Source of the DNA: Acidobacteriota bacterium
GTDB lineage: Bacteria; Acidobacteriota; Terriglobia; Versatilivoradales; Versatilivoraceae
DNA length: 6,660 bases
Assembly (NCBI GenBank): GCA_026706225.1
Contig: JAPOZE010000171.1
Location: 1 to 6,660 of the forward strand
Reading direction: 5' to 3'
A model generated the notes under the pieces. It ran no database searches and was not told the origin of the DNA. It saw only the letters and a program-made list of their open reading frames with translations. The position numbers and the translations under genes were made by a program. Position 1 is the first letter of the stretch, and each line of letters starts with the position of its first letter. This document shows, piece after piece, positions 1-4,974 of this stretch.

Positions 1-320
1 AACTGCAGTCCAAGAAGAAGAAAAAGAAGGGCAAGCTGGCCACGGCCTTCTCGACACATCCGCCCACCCACAAGCGCATCGAGAAGACTCAGGAAAACAT
101 CGAGAAGATTCTCCCGGAACGTGACCAGTACGTGATCAACACCACCGAGTTCGATCGGATCAAGGCCAAGCTCATTGCCATGGACAATGCCCGGAGACCC
201 TCACGGGGAGAGAGGGACGGGCGACCCAGCCTGAAGCGTCGAACGCCGGGCGAGATCGGGGTGGAGGACGAGCCGCAACCGGAAGACGAGGACCGTCCCC
301 GGCTGAAACGCCTCTCGTGA
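1..320 (+). CDS. M48-family metalloprotease, C-terminal end (partial)
   Basis: This is the 3' end of a gene that begins before the window; the frame is open from base 3 to the TGA at 318-320, giving 105 visible residues. It starts with a lysine-rich run and then a segment reading FSTHPPTHKRI. A serine/threonine-His-Pro-Pro-Thr block followed by an Arg-Ile is typical of the region after the catalytic domain in M48 (HtpX/BepA-like) zinc proteases, where it precedes a helix. The HEXXH zinc site lies upstream and cannot be seen. The last 50 residues are highly charged and probably disordered, and contain two related motifs, RPSLKRR and RPRLKRL. As I recall, similar RPxLKRR tails occur in acidobacterial M48 proteins. 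Family members usually act in the envelope on misfolded or outer-membrane proteins. A GTG at 132 lies inside the conserved block, so it is not a separate start. The family call is fairly safe; the exact role is not. Confidence 0.72.
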   Translation, partial: LQSKKKKKKGKLATAFSTHPPTHKRIEKTQENIEKILPERDQYVINTTEFDRIKAKLIAMDNARRPSRGERDGRPSLKRRTPGEIGVEDEPQPEDEDRPRLKRLS

Positions 321-523
321 TGGGGAGCGATCTCGGGGAGCTTTCGCTGCTATGACTCGGAAAGGCTCACCACCACCGCAACAGCACCTTGCCCATAGCA
401 ATGCCCCCGCCCTGCTGCGCAGATCATTGGAGGAAGAGACTACCGTTCGTTGTTGAAGATGAACCACGAATGGACCCAAAGACCGATGGACCTCCTTAGC
501 TGCGACGGCGTCACGGAATGAAG

Positions 524-554
524 CCCACCCGGGAGCGCGGGCGTCCCGCCCGCA
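524..554 (+). repeat. REP-like palindromic repeat, copy 1
   Basis: This is a 31-base element whose core (537-553) is a perfect hairpin, GCGGGCG-TCC-CGCCCGC, with 7 base pairs and a 3-base loop. Just before the hairpin is GGGAG (531-535). REP elements linked to RAYT (TnpA-REP) transposases characteristically have a GTAG or GGAG head followed by a palindrome, and this element fits that layout. A second copy lies at 705-735 in the opposite orientation with one mismatch over the 31 bases. No RAYT gene is in the window, so the link to that family rests on structure only. Confidence 0.65.
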
Positions 555-704
555 CAACACTGGCACAGCCCCTCCCATCTCCTCGACCCGCTTGACCGGC
601 AACGGCGCCAGGACTCTGCGTCGGCCGGGCCCACGCCATTCCCGCCGGAAGGGTGGCTGGGCGGCCCATCGCAGGGAAACTGAGCGGCAGGCAACGGGAG
701 TGCA

Positions 705-735
705 TGCGGGCGAGACGCCCGCGCTCCCGGGTGGG
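705..735 (-). repeat. REP-like palindromic repeat, copy 2 (inverted)
   Basis: Read on the - strand, this copies the element at 524-554 with 30 of 31 bases identical. The hairpin core lies at 706-722 (stem GCGGGCG/CGCCCGC, loop AGA on the + strand). The only difference between copies is one base in the 3-base loop, so the pairing is fully kept. The GGGAG head lies on the outer side (725-729 on the + strand as CTCCC), so the two copies face away from each other across a 150-base spacer, as in REPIN/BIME arrangements. Confidence 0.65.
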
Positions 736-802
736 GCCTCCTCCCATCGCTCCTGCTCCTCGAGGGGGCACGCGCGCCGGCTTATCGGGCCGCGGGGGCT
801 CC

Positions 803-878
803 ATCGACTCGATCACAAAACTTTACACGGGATTGACCGACTCTTTACATCGCTTTCGCCTCCACTTGCGTCTATAGG
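803..878 (+). promoter_or_regulatory. Candidate control region of the BON-domain gene
   Basis: Three small signals cluster here. An 11-base palindrome ATCGA-C-TCGAT lies at 803-813. The heptamer CTTTACA occurs at 821-827 and again at 843-849, with starts 22 bases apart, about two helical turns. A TATAGG box lies at 873-878. A TTTACA (822-827) with a 17-base gap to TTACAT (845-850) could serve as a weak promoter, but the -10 match is only three of six. TTGACC at 833-838 has no good partner. The region is offered as the likely promoter/operator location without a firm assignment of boxes. Confidence 0.25.
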
Positions 879-994
879 AATGTCAGTCGCACCGGGTGGC
901 GAACCGGCCGCTCGAGTGCCCAAGCAAACCGGCCGTGAGCGATTCAACCCTGGGTCTGAATCCGGGCCGAAATCAGATAGGGAGGACCGGAACA

Positions 995-1567
995 ATGAAA
1001 ACGAAACAGAAGGTCACGACTTTTCTGCTGGCGGCGCTGTTGAGCCTGCCGCTGGCGTCCTGGGCCGGCGACTTGGTGCCGGCCAAAACCGAAGTTGAGA
1101 GTCGCGGGGTCCGGGACCAGAGGCCGCTGGAGGGCAAAATCCGGCACGAGCTGGTGATGATTCCCTATTTCAGCGTCTTCGACCACCTCGCCTTTCAGCT
1201 CGATGGCGACGAGGTCCGGTTGTTCGGCCAGGTGACCAGCCCAAGCCTGAAGAATTCGGCGGGAAGAGTCGTTCAAGCCATCGAGGGAGTCTCCACCGTC
1301 GTGAACCAGATCGAGGTGCTGCCGAACTCTCCCAATGACGACCAGATACGACTGGCGGTCTACCGCGCCCTCTATGACCGGGGCAGCCGCCTTTTCCCCT
1401 ACAGCCTGGGCGAATACGATGCCATCGGCATCATCGTGAACAAGGGGGATGTCACCCTGGTCGGCACGGTCATCAGCGAGTCGGACAAGCAATTCGCCTT
1501 TCTAAAGGCTTCCGGGGTTCCCGGGGTGTTCTCGGTGACCAACAAGCTGGTGGTGCAGAAGTCCTGA
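995..1567 (+). CDS. Exported protein with two BON domains
   Basis: The product is 190 residues. The ATG at 995 is chosen because a GGAGG ribosome site (981-985) sits 9 bases upstream and because a Sec signal peptide begins exactly there: KTKQK charged start, hydrophobic residues 10-21, and an ASWA cleavage site after residue 24. The upstream in-frame ATG at 896 would bury that signal. The mature part has two BON-like modules at about residues 46-109 and 114-187. Each has a helix, then a strand of the type DEVRLFGQV or GDVTLVGTV, then a second helix ending in GV-x(2)-V-x-N. BON domains occur in envelope proteins such as OsmY and some secretins, where they are thought to bind phospholipid or stabilise membranes. 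The second module is longer, with an inserted FPYSLGEYDA segment. The protein is probably periplasmic. The gene stands alone between two long intergenic regions. The domain call is confident; the physiological role is not known. Confidence 0.85.
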   Translation: MKTKQKVTTFLLAALLSLPLASWAGDLVPAKTEVESRGVRDQRPLEGKIRHELVMIPYFSVFDHLAFQLDGDEVRLFGQVTSPSLKNSAGRVVQAIEGVSTVVNQIEVLPNSPNDDQIRLAVYRALYDRGSRLFPYSLGEYDAIGIIVNKGDVTLVGTVISESDKQFAFLKASGVPGVFSVTNKLVVQKS

Positions 1568-1589
1568 GCCCGGACCGGTTCAGGTCGGA

Positions 1590-1620
1590 GGTGGGGCGCC
1601 CGAATCTCCGGCGTCCCACC
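1590..1620 (+). terminator. Strong stem-loop 22 bases after the BON gene stop
   Basis: Bases 1590-1600 pair with 1610-1620 over 11 positions (GGTGGG, a G-U wobble, then CGCC with GGCG), leaving a 9-base loop. It starts 22 bases after the stop codon. The sequence after it is pyrimidine-rich (CTCGATTCCTCTCTTC) but has no true T run. It may stop transcription or protect the mRNA 3' end. The pairing is clear; terminator function is inferred. Confidence 0.4.
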
Positions 1621-1634
1621 CTCGATTCCTCTCT

Positions 1635-1649
1635 TCGGCCAGAGGCCGA
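1635..1649 (+). other. Second small stem-loop in the BON-PLP gap
   Basis: TCGGCC (1635-1640) and GGCCGA (1644-1649) form a perfect 6-base-pair stem around an AGA loop. It follows the stem-loop at 1590-1620 by 14 bases and may be part of the same structured 3' region. No function can be assigned. Confidence 0.3.
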
Positions 1650-1711
1650 TCCCCCCGGATGTTCCCCGCCAACCAGGCCCCCCGATCCTCCAATTTCCTC
1701 CTGCATTCCTT

Positions 1712-1732
1712 CGACGGGAATCGGTCCCGTCG
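1712..1732 (+). other. Third stem-loop in the BON-PLP gap
   Basis: CGACGGGA (1712-1719) pairs perfectly with TCCCGTCG (1725-1732) around the 5-base loop ATCGG. It lies 17 bases before the candidate -35 box of the PLP-enzyme gene. With no T run after it, it could be a protein-binding site or a factor-dependent terminator. Confidence 0.35.
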
Positions 1733-1749
1733 GCATCCCGCCCGTGAGC

Positions 1750-1779
1750 TTGGTGGCCCACCGGAAACTGTGCTACTTT
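1750..1779 (+). promoter_or_regulatory. Candidate extended -10 promoter for the PLP-enzyme gene
   Basis: TTGGTG (1750-1755) is followed after 18 bases by TACTTT (1774-1779). The -10 box keeps the important T, A and final T and is preceded by TG plus one base (TGC), an extended -10. Transcription would begin near 1786, leaving a leader of about 47 bases before the GTG at 1833. This also argues against the ATG at 1659 as the start. The match is modest. Confidence 0.4.
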
Positions 1780-1832
1780 CAAGTCGCGTTGGAGTGGCAA
1801 GGAAGGTTCCGGCGCAACGGTTCGGGGGAATC

Positions 1833-2981
1833 GTGGCTCAATCCAACTCGCCAATCCGGCAAGCCTCAATATACGAACGACTGGGTCTCCGTCCCTTCAT
1901 CAACGCGGGAGGCAGCTATACCCGGTACGGCGGCTCTCTCATGGCTCCACAGGTGATTCGGGCCATGGAGGAGGCCTCCGGGCAATACGTCTCCATCCCG
2001 GAACTGCAGGAAGCTGCCGGACAGCAGATTGCCGCCTGGCTGGGCGCCGAGGGGGCATTGGTGACTTGCGGCTGCGCCTCGGCGCTGACCCTGGGGACCG
2101 CCGCCTGCGTGACCGGGTGTGACGAAGACAAGATGAGCCGTCTGCCGGATACGCGGGGAATGAAGAACGAAGTCGTCCTGCAGAAGTCCCACCGGGTGGA
2201 ATACGATCATGCCGTTCGCAACGTTGGAGTCCGGCTGATTCAGGTCGAAAGCCGGCAGGAACTGGAGGCCGCCATCGGTCCCGGGACCGCCATGCTCTTT
2301 TTTCTGAACATGGCCCAGTACCGGGGGCAACTCCAGCGAGAGGAGTTTGTTGAGATCGCCCGGAATGCGGGGGTGCCCTGCCTGATCGATGCCGCGGCCG
2401 ACATTCCGCCGCCGGAAAATCTCACCGACCTGGTGGCGCTGGGGTTCGACCTGGTGGCTATCAGCGGAGGCAAGGGGATCCGGGGCCCGCAATCCTCCGG
2501 TCTGCTGTTGGGCCGCAAGGACTTGATCAGAGCTGCCTTTCTGAACGCATCCCCCAATCCCGATCGCATCGGCCGGGTGTCCAAGGTCGGCAAGGAGGAG
2601 ATCGTCGGTCTTTGGAAGGCCCTGGAACTCTACCTGAAAAGAGATCATCAGGCCGACTGGAAGCAATGGGAGCGGCAGCTTCAGGTAATCGCCGAGGCCT
2701 TTCGTGGAATTCCGGGAGTCAAAACCACACCCTTCGTTCCGATCATCTCCAGCCAGGTCCCTCATTTGGCCGTTGAATGGGACGACCGGATTCTCAAGTT
2801 CAGCAAGGAGGACTTCCTGGAGGGGCTCCGGCAGGGTGAACCGCGGATCGAGGTCTCCCCCGTCCCCACCGAGGGAAACCGCCTGGAATTGAGTTCATGG
2901 ATGCTGGAGGCGGGCGAAGAGGTCGTGGTCGCCCGCCGCTGCAAGGAAGTGCTCGAGGACCTGGGTGGCCGGTGCCCTTAG
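1833..2981 (+). CDS. SelA/DgaE-like PLP-dependent enzyme
   Basis: The product is 382 residues, a fold-type I PLP enzyme of the SelA-like group that includes D-glucosaminate-6-phosphate ammonia-lyase (DgaE) and true selenocysteine synthase. It begins with YERLGLRPFINAGGSYTRYGG (residues 14-34), the usual opening of this group. A T-x-G-x-A-S block (78-83) is the likely PLP phosphate-binding turn. H120 and the YDHAVR motif (124-129) match group positions. D186 in LIDAAAD should pair with the pyridine nitrogen, and K214 in ISGGKGIRGPQSSG is the probable Schiff-base lysine. True SelA is longer, at about 460 residues with an extra N-terminal domain, so this is a small-molecule lyase or transferase rather than a tRNA enzyme. 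The GTG at 1833 is preferred because the conserved region starts 13 residues later and a GGGGGA sits 3 bases upstream; the ATG at 1659 would add 58 non-conserved residues. The next gene is convergent, so this one looks monocistronic. The substrate is unknown. Confidence 0.82.
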   Translation: MAQSNSPIRQASIYERLGLRPFINAGGSYTRYGGSLMAPQVIRAMEEASGQYVSIPELQEAAGQQIAAWLGAEGALVTCGCASALTLGTAACVTGCDEDKMSRLPDTRGMKNEVVLQKSHRVEYDHAVRNVGVRLIQVESRQELEAAIGPGTAMLFFLNMAQYRGQLQREEFVEIARNAGVPCLIDAAADIPPPENLTDLVALGFDLVAISGGKGIRGPQSSGLLLGRKDLIRAAFLNASPNPDRIGRVSKVGKEEIVGLWKALELYLKRDHQADWKQWERQLQVIAEAFRGIPGVKTTPFVPIISSQVPHLAVEWDDRILKFSKEDFLEGLRQGEPRIEVSPVPTEGNRLELSSWMLEAGEEVVVARRCKEVLEDLGGRCP

Positions 2982-3000
2982 TGGCCCTTCGTGGATAACT
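2971..3000 (+). repeat. Degenerate 10-base tandem repeat over the PLP gene stop
   Basis: Three consecutive 10-base units read GGTGCCCTTA, GTGGCCCTTC and GTGGATAACT. They share a GTGG/GGTG start, and the first two share CCCTT. The first unit contains most of the stop codon of the PLP gene (2979-2981). Bases 461-477 hold a related TTCGTGG-containing stretch on the - strand. The match is loose and could be chance. Confidence 0.25.
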
Positions 3001-3070
3001 CTTTTCTCTTGTTTCAGCGCAGGCAGTTCATCAGGCGCTTACCCGTTCCCAATACCCTCCGCTGATCGCT

Positions 3071-3098
3071 CTCCACTCTTCACTCTCCACTCTCCACT
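3071..3098. repeat. Heptanucleotide tandem repeat, four units
   Basis: Four adjacent 7-base units read CTCCACT, CTTCACT, CTCCACT and CTCCACT, so three are identical and one differs by one base. The array lies between the two convergent genes, 15 bases before the end of the SDR gene. It is non-coding and likely to vary in copy number by slippage. It resembles the short heptamer repeats of some bacterial genomes, but I see no function. Confidence 0.7.
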
Positions 3099-3112
3099 CG
3101 GCCGCGCCGCCG

Positions 3113-3889
3113 TCAGGCGCAATAGCCGCCGTCCAGCACGATGTTTTGCCCGGTGATGTAACGGGAAGCCTCGGAAGCCAGGAAGAGCACCACGCCCTTG
3201 ATGTCGTCGTATTCCGCCATTCTCCCCAGAAAGACGCGACGGTTGTACTGCGACAGAAAGGGTTCGTGGGCCACCTCCGGGTTGTAGCCGCCAGGTGAGA
3301 TGGCGTTCACTCGAACGCCGTGGGGCCCGGCCCAGGCCGCCAGGTACTTGGTCAGGCCCACCAGGCCGTGCTTGTGAAACTGGTAGTCGGGCGGGGTGGT
3401 CATGTGGGTGCCGGCATAGTTGCTGAAGTCCGGGGCCACCACGCCCTGCACGGAGCCGATGTTGATGACGGTTCCCTTCTTTCTCTGCATCATCGGATCC
3501 AGAAAGGCCCGGGAGATGGTAAAGAGTCCCGTGGCATTGACTTCCATCGAGCGGCGCCAGTCATCCAGAGGGGCTGCATAGCTGCTCATGGAACGTCCCA
3601 CCGAGTTGTTGACCAGAATGTCGACCGAGCCCTGTTGTTCCAGCACTCGCTCACTGAAGGCCAGGATCGATTCCTCGCTCCCTTGATCGTAACTTTCGCC
3701 GCTGGCCTTCAGTCCTCGGTCCACCAGTTTGGCCGCCCAATCCAGGCAGCGGGACTTGTTGCGGGAAGCGATGACGACGTGAGCCCCGGCTTCGGCCAGG
3801 GCTTCCGACATGGGAGTTCCATAGAGTCCGGTACCCCCGGTGACGATGGCCGTGCAGCCGGAAAGATCGAACAGCTCGCGAACGTGCAT
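3113..3889 (-). CDS. Short-chain dehydrogenase/reductase (SDR)
   Basis: The product is 258 residues, normal for a classical SDR, and probably a cytosolic NAD(P)-dependent alcohol/ketone oxidoreductase. The nucleotide-binding motif is TGGTGLYG (17-24). R43 at the end of the second strand (ASRNKSR) suggests NADP(H). The usual NNAG appears as NNSVG (94-98). N118, S146, Y169 and K173 form the catalytic set. The C-terminus ends with the standard ITGQNIVLDGG. The Ser-Tyr distance is 23 residues rather than the usual 12-14, because of an APDF-x(2)-YAGT-x-MT-x-P segment (152-166). A similar segment occurs in a subgroup that includes PtmA-like enzymes of nonulosonic acid pathways. The ATG at 3889 has AGGAGAA 5 bases upstream. 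The gene follows the permease by 115 bases and has its own promoter. The class is certain; the substrate is unknown. Confidence 0.9.
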   Translation of the reverse strand: MHVRELFDLSGCTAIVTGGTGLYGTPMSEALAEAGAHVVIASRNKSRCLDWAAKLVDRGLKASGESYDQGSEESILAFSERVLEQQGSVDILVNNSVGRSMSSYAAPLDDWRRSMEVNATGLFTISRAFLDPMMQRKKGTVINIGSVQGVVAPDFSNYAGTHMTTPPDYQFHKHGLVGLTKYLAAWAGPHGVRVNAISPGGYNPEVAHEPFLSQYNRRVFLGRMAEYDDIKGVVLFLASEASRYITGQNIVLDGGYCA

Positions 3890-3966
3890 GATAGTTCTCC
3901 TGGGGAATGAGATTGCGTGACGGTGAAATCGGGAAGTCGGATGAGGGTGCTCCCCGGACCCCAGCT

Positions 3967-3994
3967 ATCATACCCCCTGCGGTCGCTTCCTCAA
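3967..3994 (-). promoter_or_regulatory. Sigma70-like promoter of the SDR gene
   Basis: On the - strand, TTGAGG (3994-3989) and TATGAT (3972-3967) are separated by 16 bases. The -10 box matches consensus at five of six positions and the -35 at four of six. It lies in the 115-base gap just after the permease stop, so transcription would start near 3960 and give a leader of about 70 bases. It is the best promoter seen in the window. Confidence 0.6.
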
Positions 3995-4004
3995 CCCGCA
4001 TTTC

Positions 4005-4928
4005 TCAGCGGACCAGCACCAGCACCAAAGAAAGGGTCAGGATGCTGGTCAGCGTGGAGAAGAGCACCGCCCTCGAGACGAAAGAGACGTTGCTGCCGAG
4101 TTCTCGGGCGAAAACGATCGGCATGATCGCCGTCGGCATGCTTGCCTGCAGCACCACCACCTGACCCAACAAGCCCCCCAGGCCCACCAGGGAGGCGGCC
4201 CACCAGGCCCACAGGGGACCGACCAGCAGCCTGAGAGCGACCACGCCCCAGGTGTCGGGATGGTTCATCCGAAGCGGGATGCGGCCCACCTCCATGCCGA
4301 TGGTGATCAACAATACCGGAATTCCCGCCCTGCCGAGGATGTCGATGGGCTCGAAGACCGAGGCCGGCAGGGGGATTTCAAAGGCGCGCAAAAGCAGGGC
4401 GGACAGAATGGCATAGGGAACCGGCATCCGGGCCAGCTTCCACAGAGACTGCCGGGTTCCGTGCACGCCCCTGGCGGCCAGAAACAGGCCGCAGGCGTTA
4501 TGCGGCAGGGAGTTGGTCGCCACCAGGACAGCGGCCAGGCGCAGTCCCTCCTCGCCGAAGGCAAAGAGCACGAAAGGGAATCCCAGGGTGACGGCGTTGA
4601 AGAAGGAGGCCGCCAGGACGGCGGCGCCGGTGGTGGGCCCGTCCATGCGGCGAAGCCGGGCATAAATCCAGCCCAGCAGCGCCATGCCCGACAGCACCAG
4701 AATGACGAAGGCAACCACTTGCCCGGCCTGCGCCAGGGTGACCTCCACCTTCATGAGGGAAGAGAAGAGCAGTGCCGGCGACAGGATGTAGAGGCACAAG
4801 CGGCTCAGACTGCGGAGCTCGAAGTGCAGCAGCCGGTCGGTGAGAGCCCCCAGTCCGGCGAAGAAAATGGGGGGCAGCAGGGCATCCGAGAAGGTGCGCC
4901 CCACGGCAAGCAGAAAGGAGGTGATCAT
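4005..4928 (-). CDS. AEC-family (auxin efflux carrier-like) permease
   Basis: The product is 307 residues, close to the usual AEC length of about 300-320. It is very hydrophobic, with about ten likely membrane segments in two groups, near residues 14-30, 40-58, 67-90, 100-122, 129-150, 168-185, 200-216, 225-248, 253-274 and 284-304. Family-like features are SRLCLYILSPALLFSSL (42-58), the polar N111 and TLGFP (114-118) in segment 4, and QASMPTAIMP (261-270), the broken-helix motif of the second half. Bacterial members move organic acids such as malate or malonate, or amino-acid-like anions, across the inner membrane. The ATG at 4928 is preferred because the family N-terminus begins there; an in-frame ATG at 5099 would add 57 residues that read through the end of the upstream gene. 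No clear ribosome site is seen before 4928, only a C-rich stretch, so expression may depend on the upstream gene 46 bases away. The substrate cannot be told. Confidence 0.85.
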   Translation of the reverse strand: MITSFLLAVGRTFSDALLPPIFFAGLGALTDRLLHFELRSLSRLCLYILSPALLFSSLMKVEVTLAQAGQVVAFVILVLSGMALLGWIYARLRRMDGPTTGAAVLAASFFNAVTLGFPFVLFAFGEEGLRLAAVLVATNSLPHNACGLFLAARGVHGTRQSLWKLARMPVPYAILSALLLRAFEIPLPASVFEPIDILGRAGIPVLLITIGMEVGRIPLRMNHPDTWGVVALRLLVGPLWAWWAASLVGLGGLLGQVVVLQASMPTAIMPIVFARELGSNVSFVSRAVLFSTLTSILTLSLVLVLVR

Positions 4929-4974
4929 GGAGTCGGCGCGGGATGAAGCGGAACGGGATGCCGGACTGTGCAGA

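Larger units (their letters stand above)
321..994. other. Long intergenic region with repeats, no gene
   Basis: This stretch of about 670 bases separates the protease gene from the BON-domain gene. Bases 321-523 show nothing I can name beyond a weak 7-base inverted match (TGCTATG at 348-354, CATAGCA at 394-400). Bases 524-735 hold the inverted pair of GC-rich palindromic repeats. Bases 803-878 are locally richer in A/T and probably contain the control region of the BON-domain gene. Open frames here give arginine/proline-rich translations with AGETPALPG-like or RRPRSRVG-like strings. These strings come from reading the palindromic repeats and do not indicate a protein. Confidence 0.7.

Noticed and set aside
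524..735. CRISPR array
   Set aside because: There are only two copies, in opposite orientation, with a 150-base spacer; CRISPR repeats are direct and regularly spaced.
201..816. Several - strand frames over the protease end and repeat region
   Set aside because: They overlap each other and the repeats, translate to low-complexity Pro/Arg/Gly strings, and lack starts with ribosome sites.
896..994. 33-residue N-terminal extension of the BON protein from the ATG at 896
   Set aside because: It would put a polar stretch before a clear Sec signal peptide, and a good GGAGG site favours 995.
592..1098. Open frame of 168 codons on the + strand before and over the BON gene start
   Set aside because: It reads through the palindromic repeat (giving AGETPALPGG) and runs out of frame into the signal peptide region of the BON gene. 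Its composition is arginine/proline-rich with no domain and no ribosome site.
1659..1832. Extension of the PLP enzyme from the ATG at 1659
   Set aside because: The added residues are unlike the family, the stretch contains a stem-loop and the likely promoter, and there is no ribosome site.
1866..2765. 299-codon open frame opposite the PLP gene
   Set aside because: It is the antisense shadow of a well-recognised enzyme in GC-rich DNA and shows no protein signature.
1833..2981. Calling the PLP enzyme SelA, with selenoprotein synthesis nearby
   Set aside because: The protein lacks the extra N-terminal domain and length of SelA, and no SelB, SelD or tRNA-Sec is visible.
4260..4946. 228-codon + strand frame rich in Gln, Gly and His
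   Set aside because: It is opposite the AEC permease; hydrophobic Leu/Ala codons read backwards give this Gln/His-rich composition.
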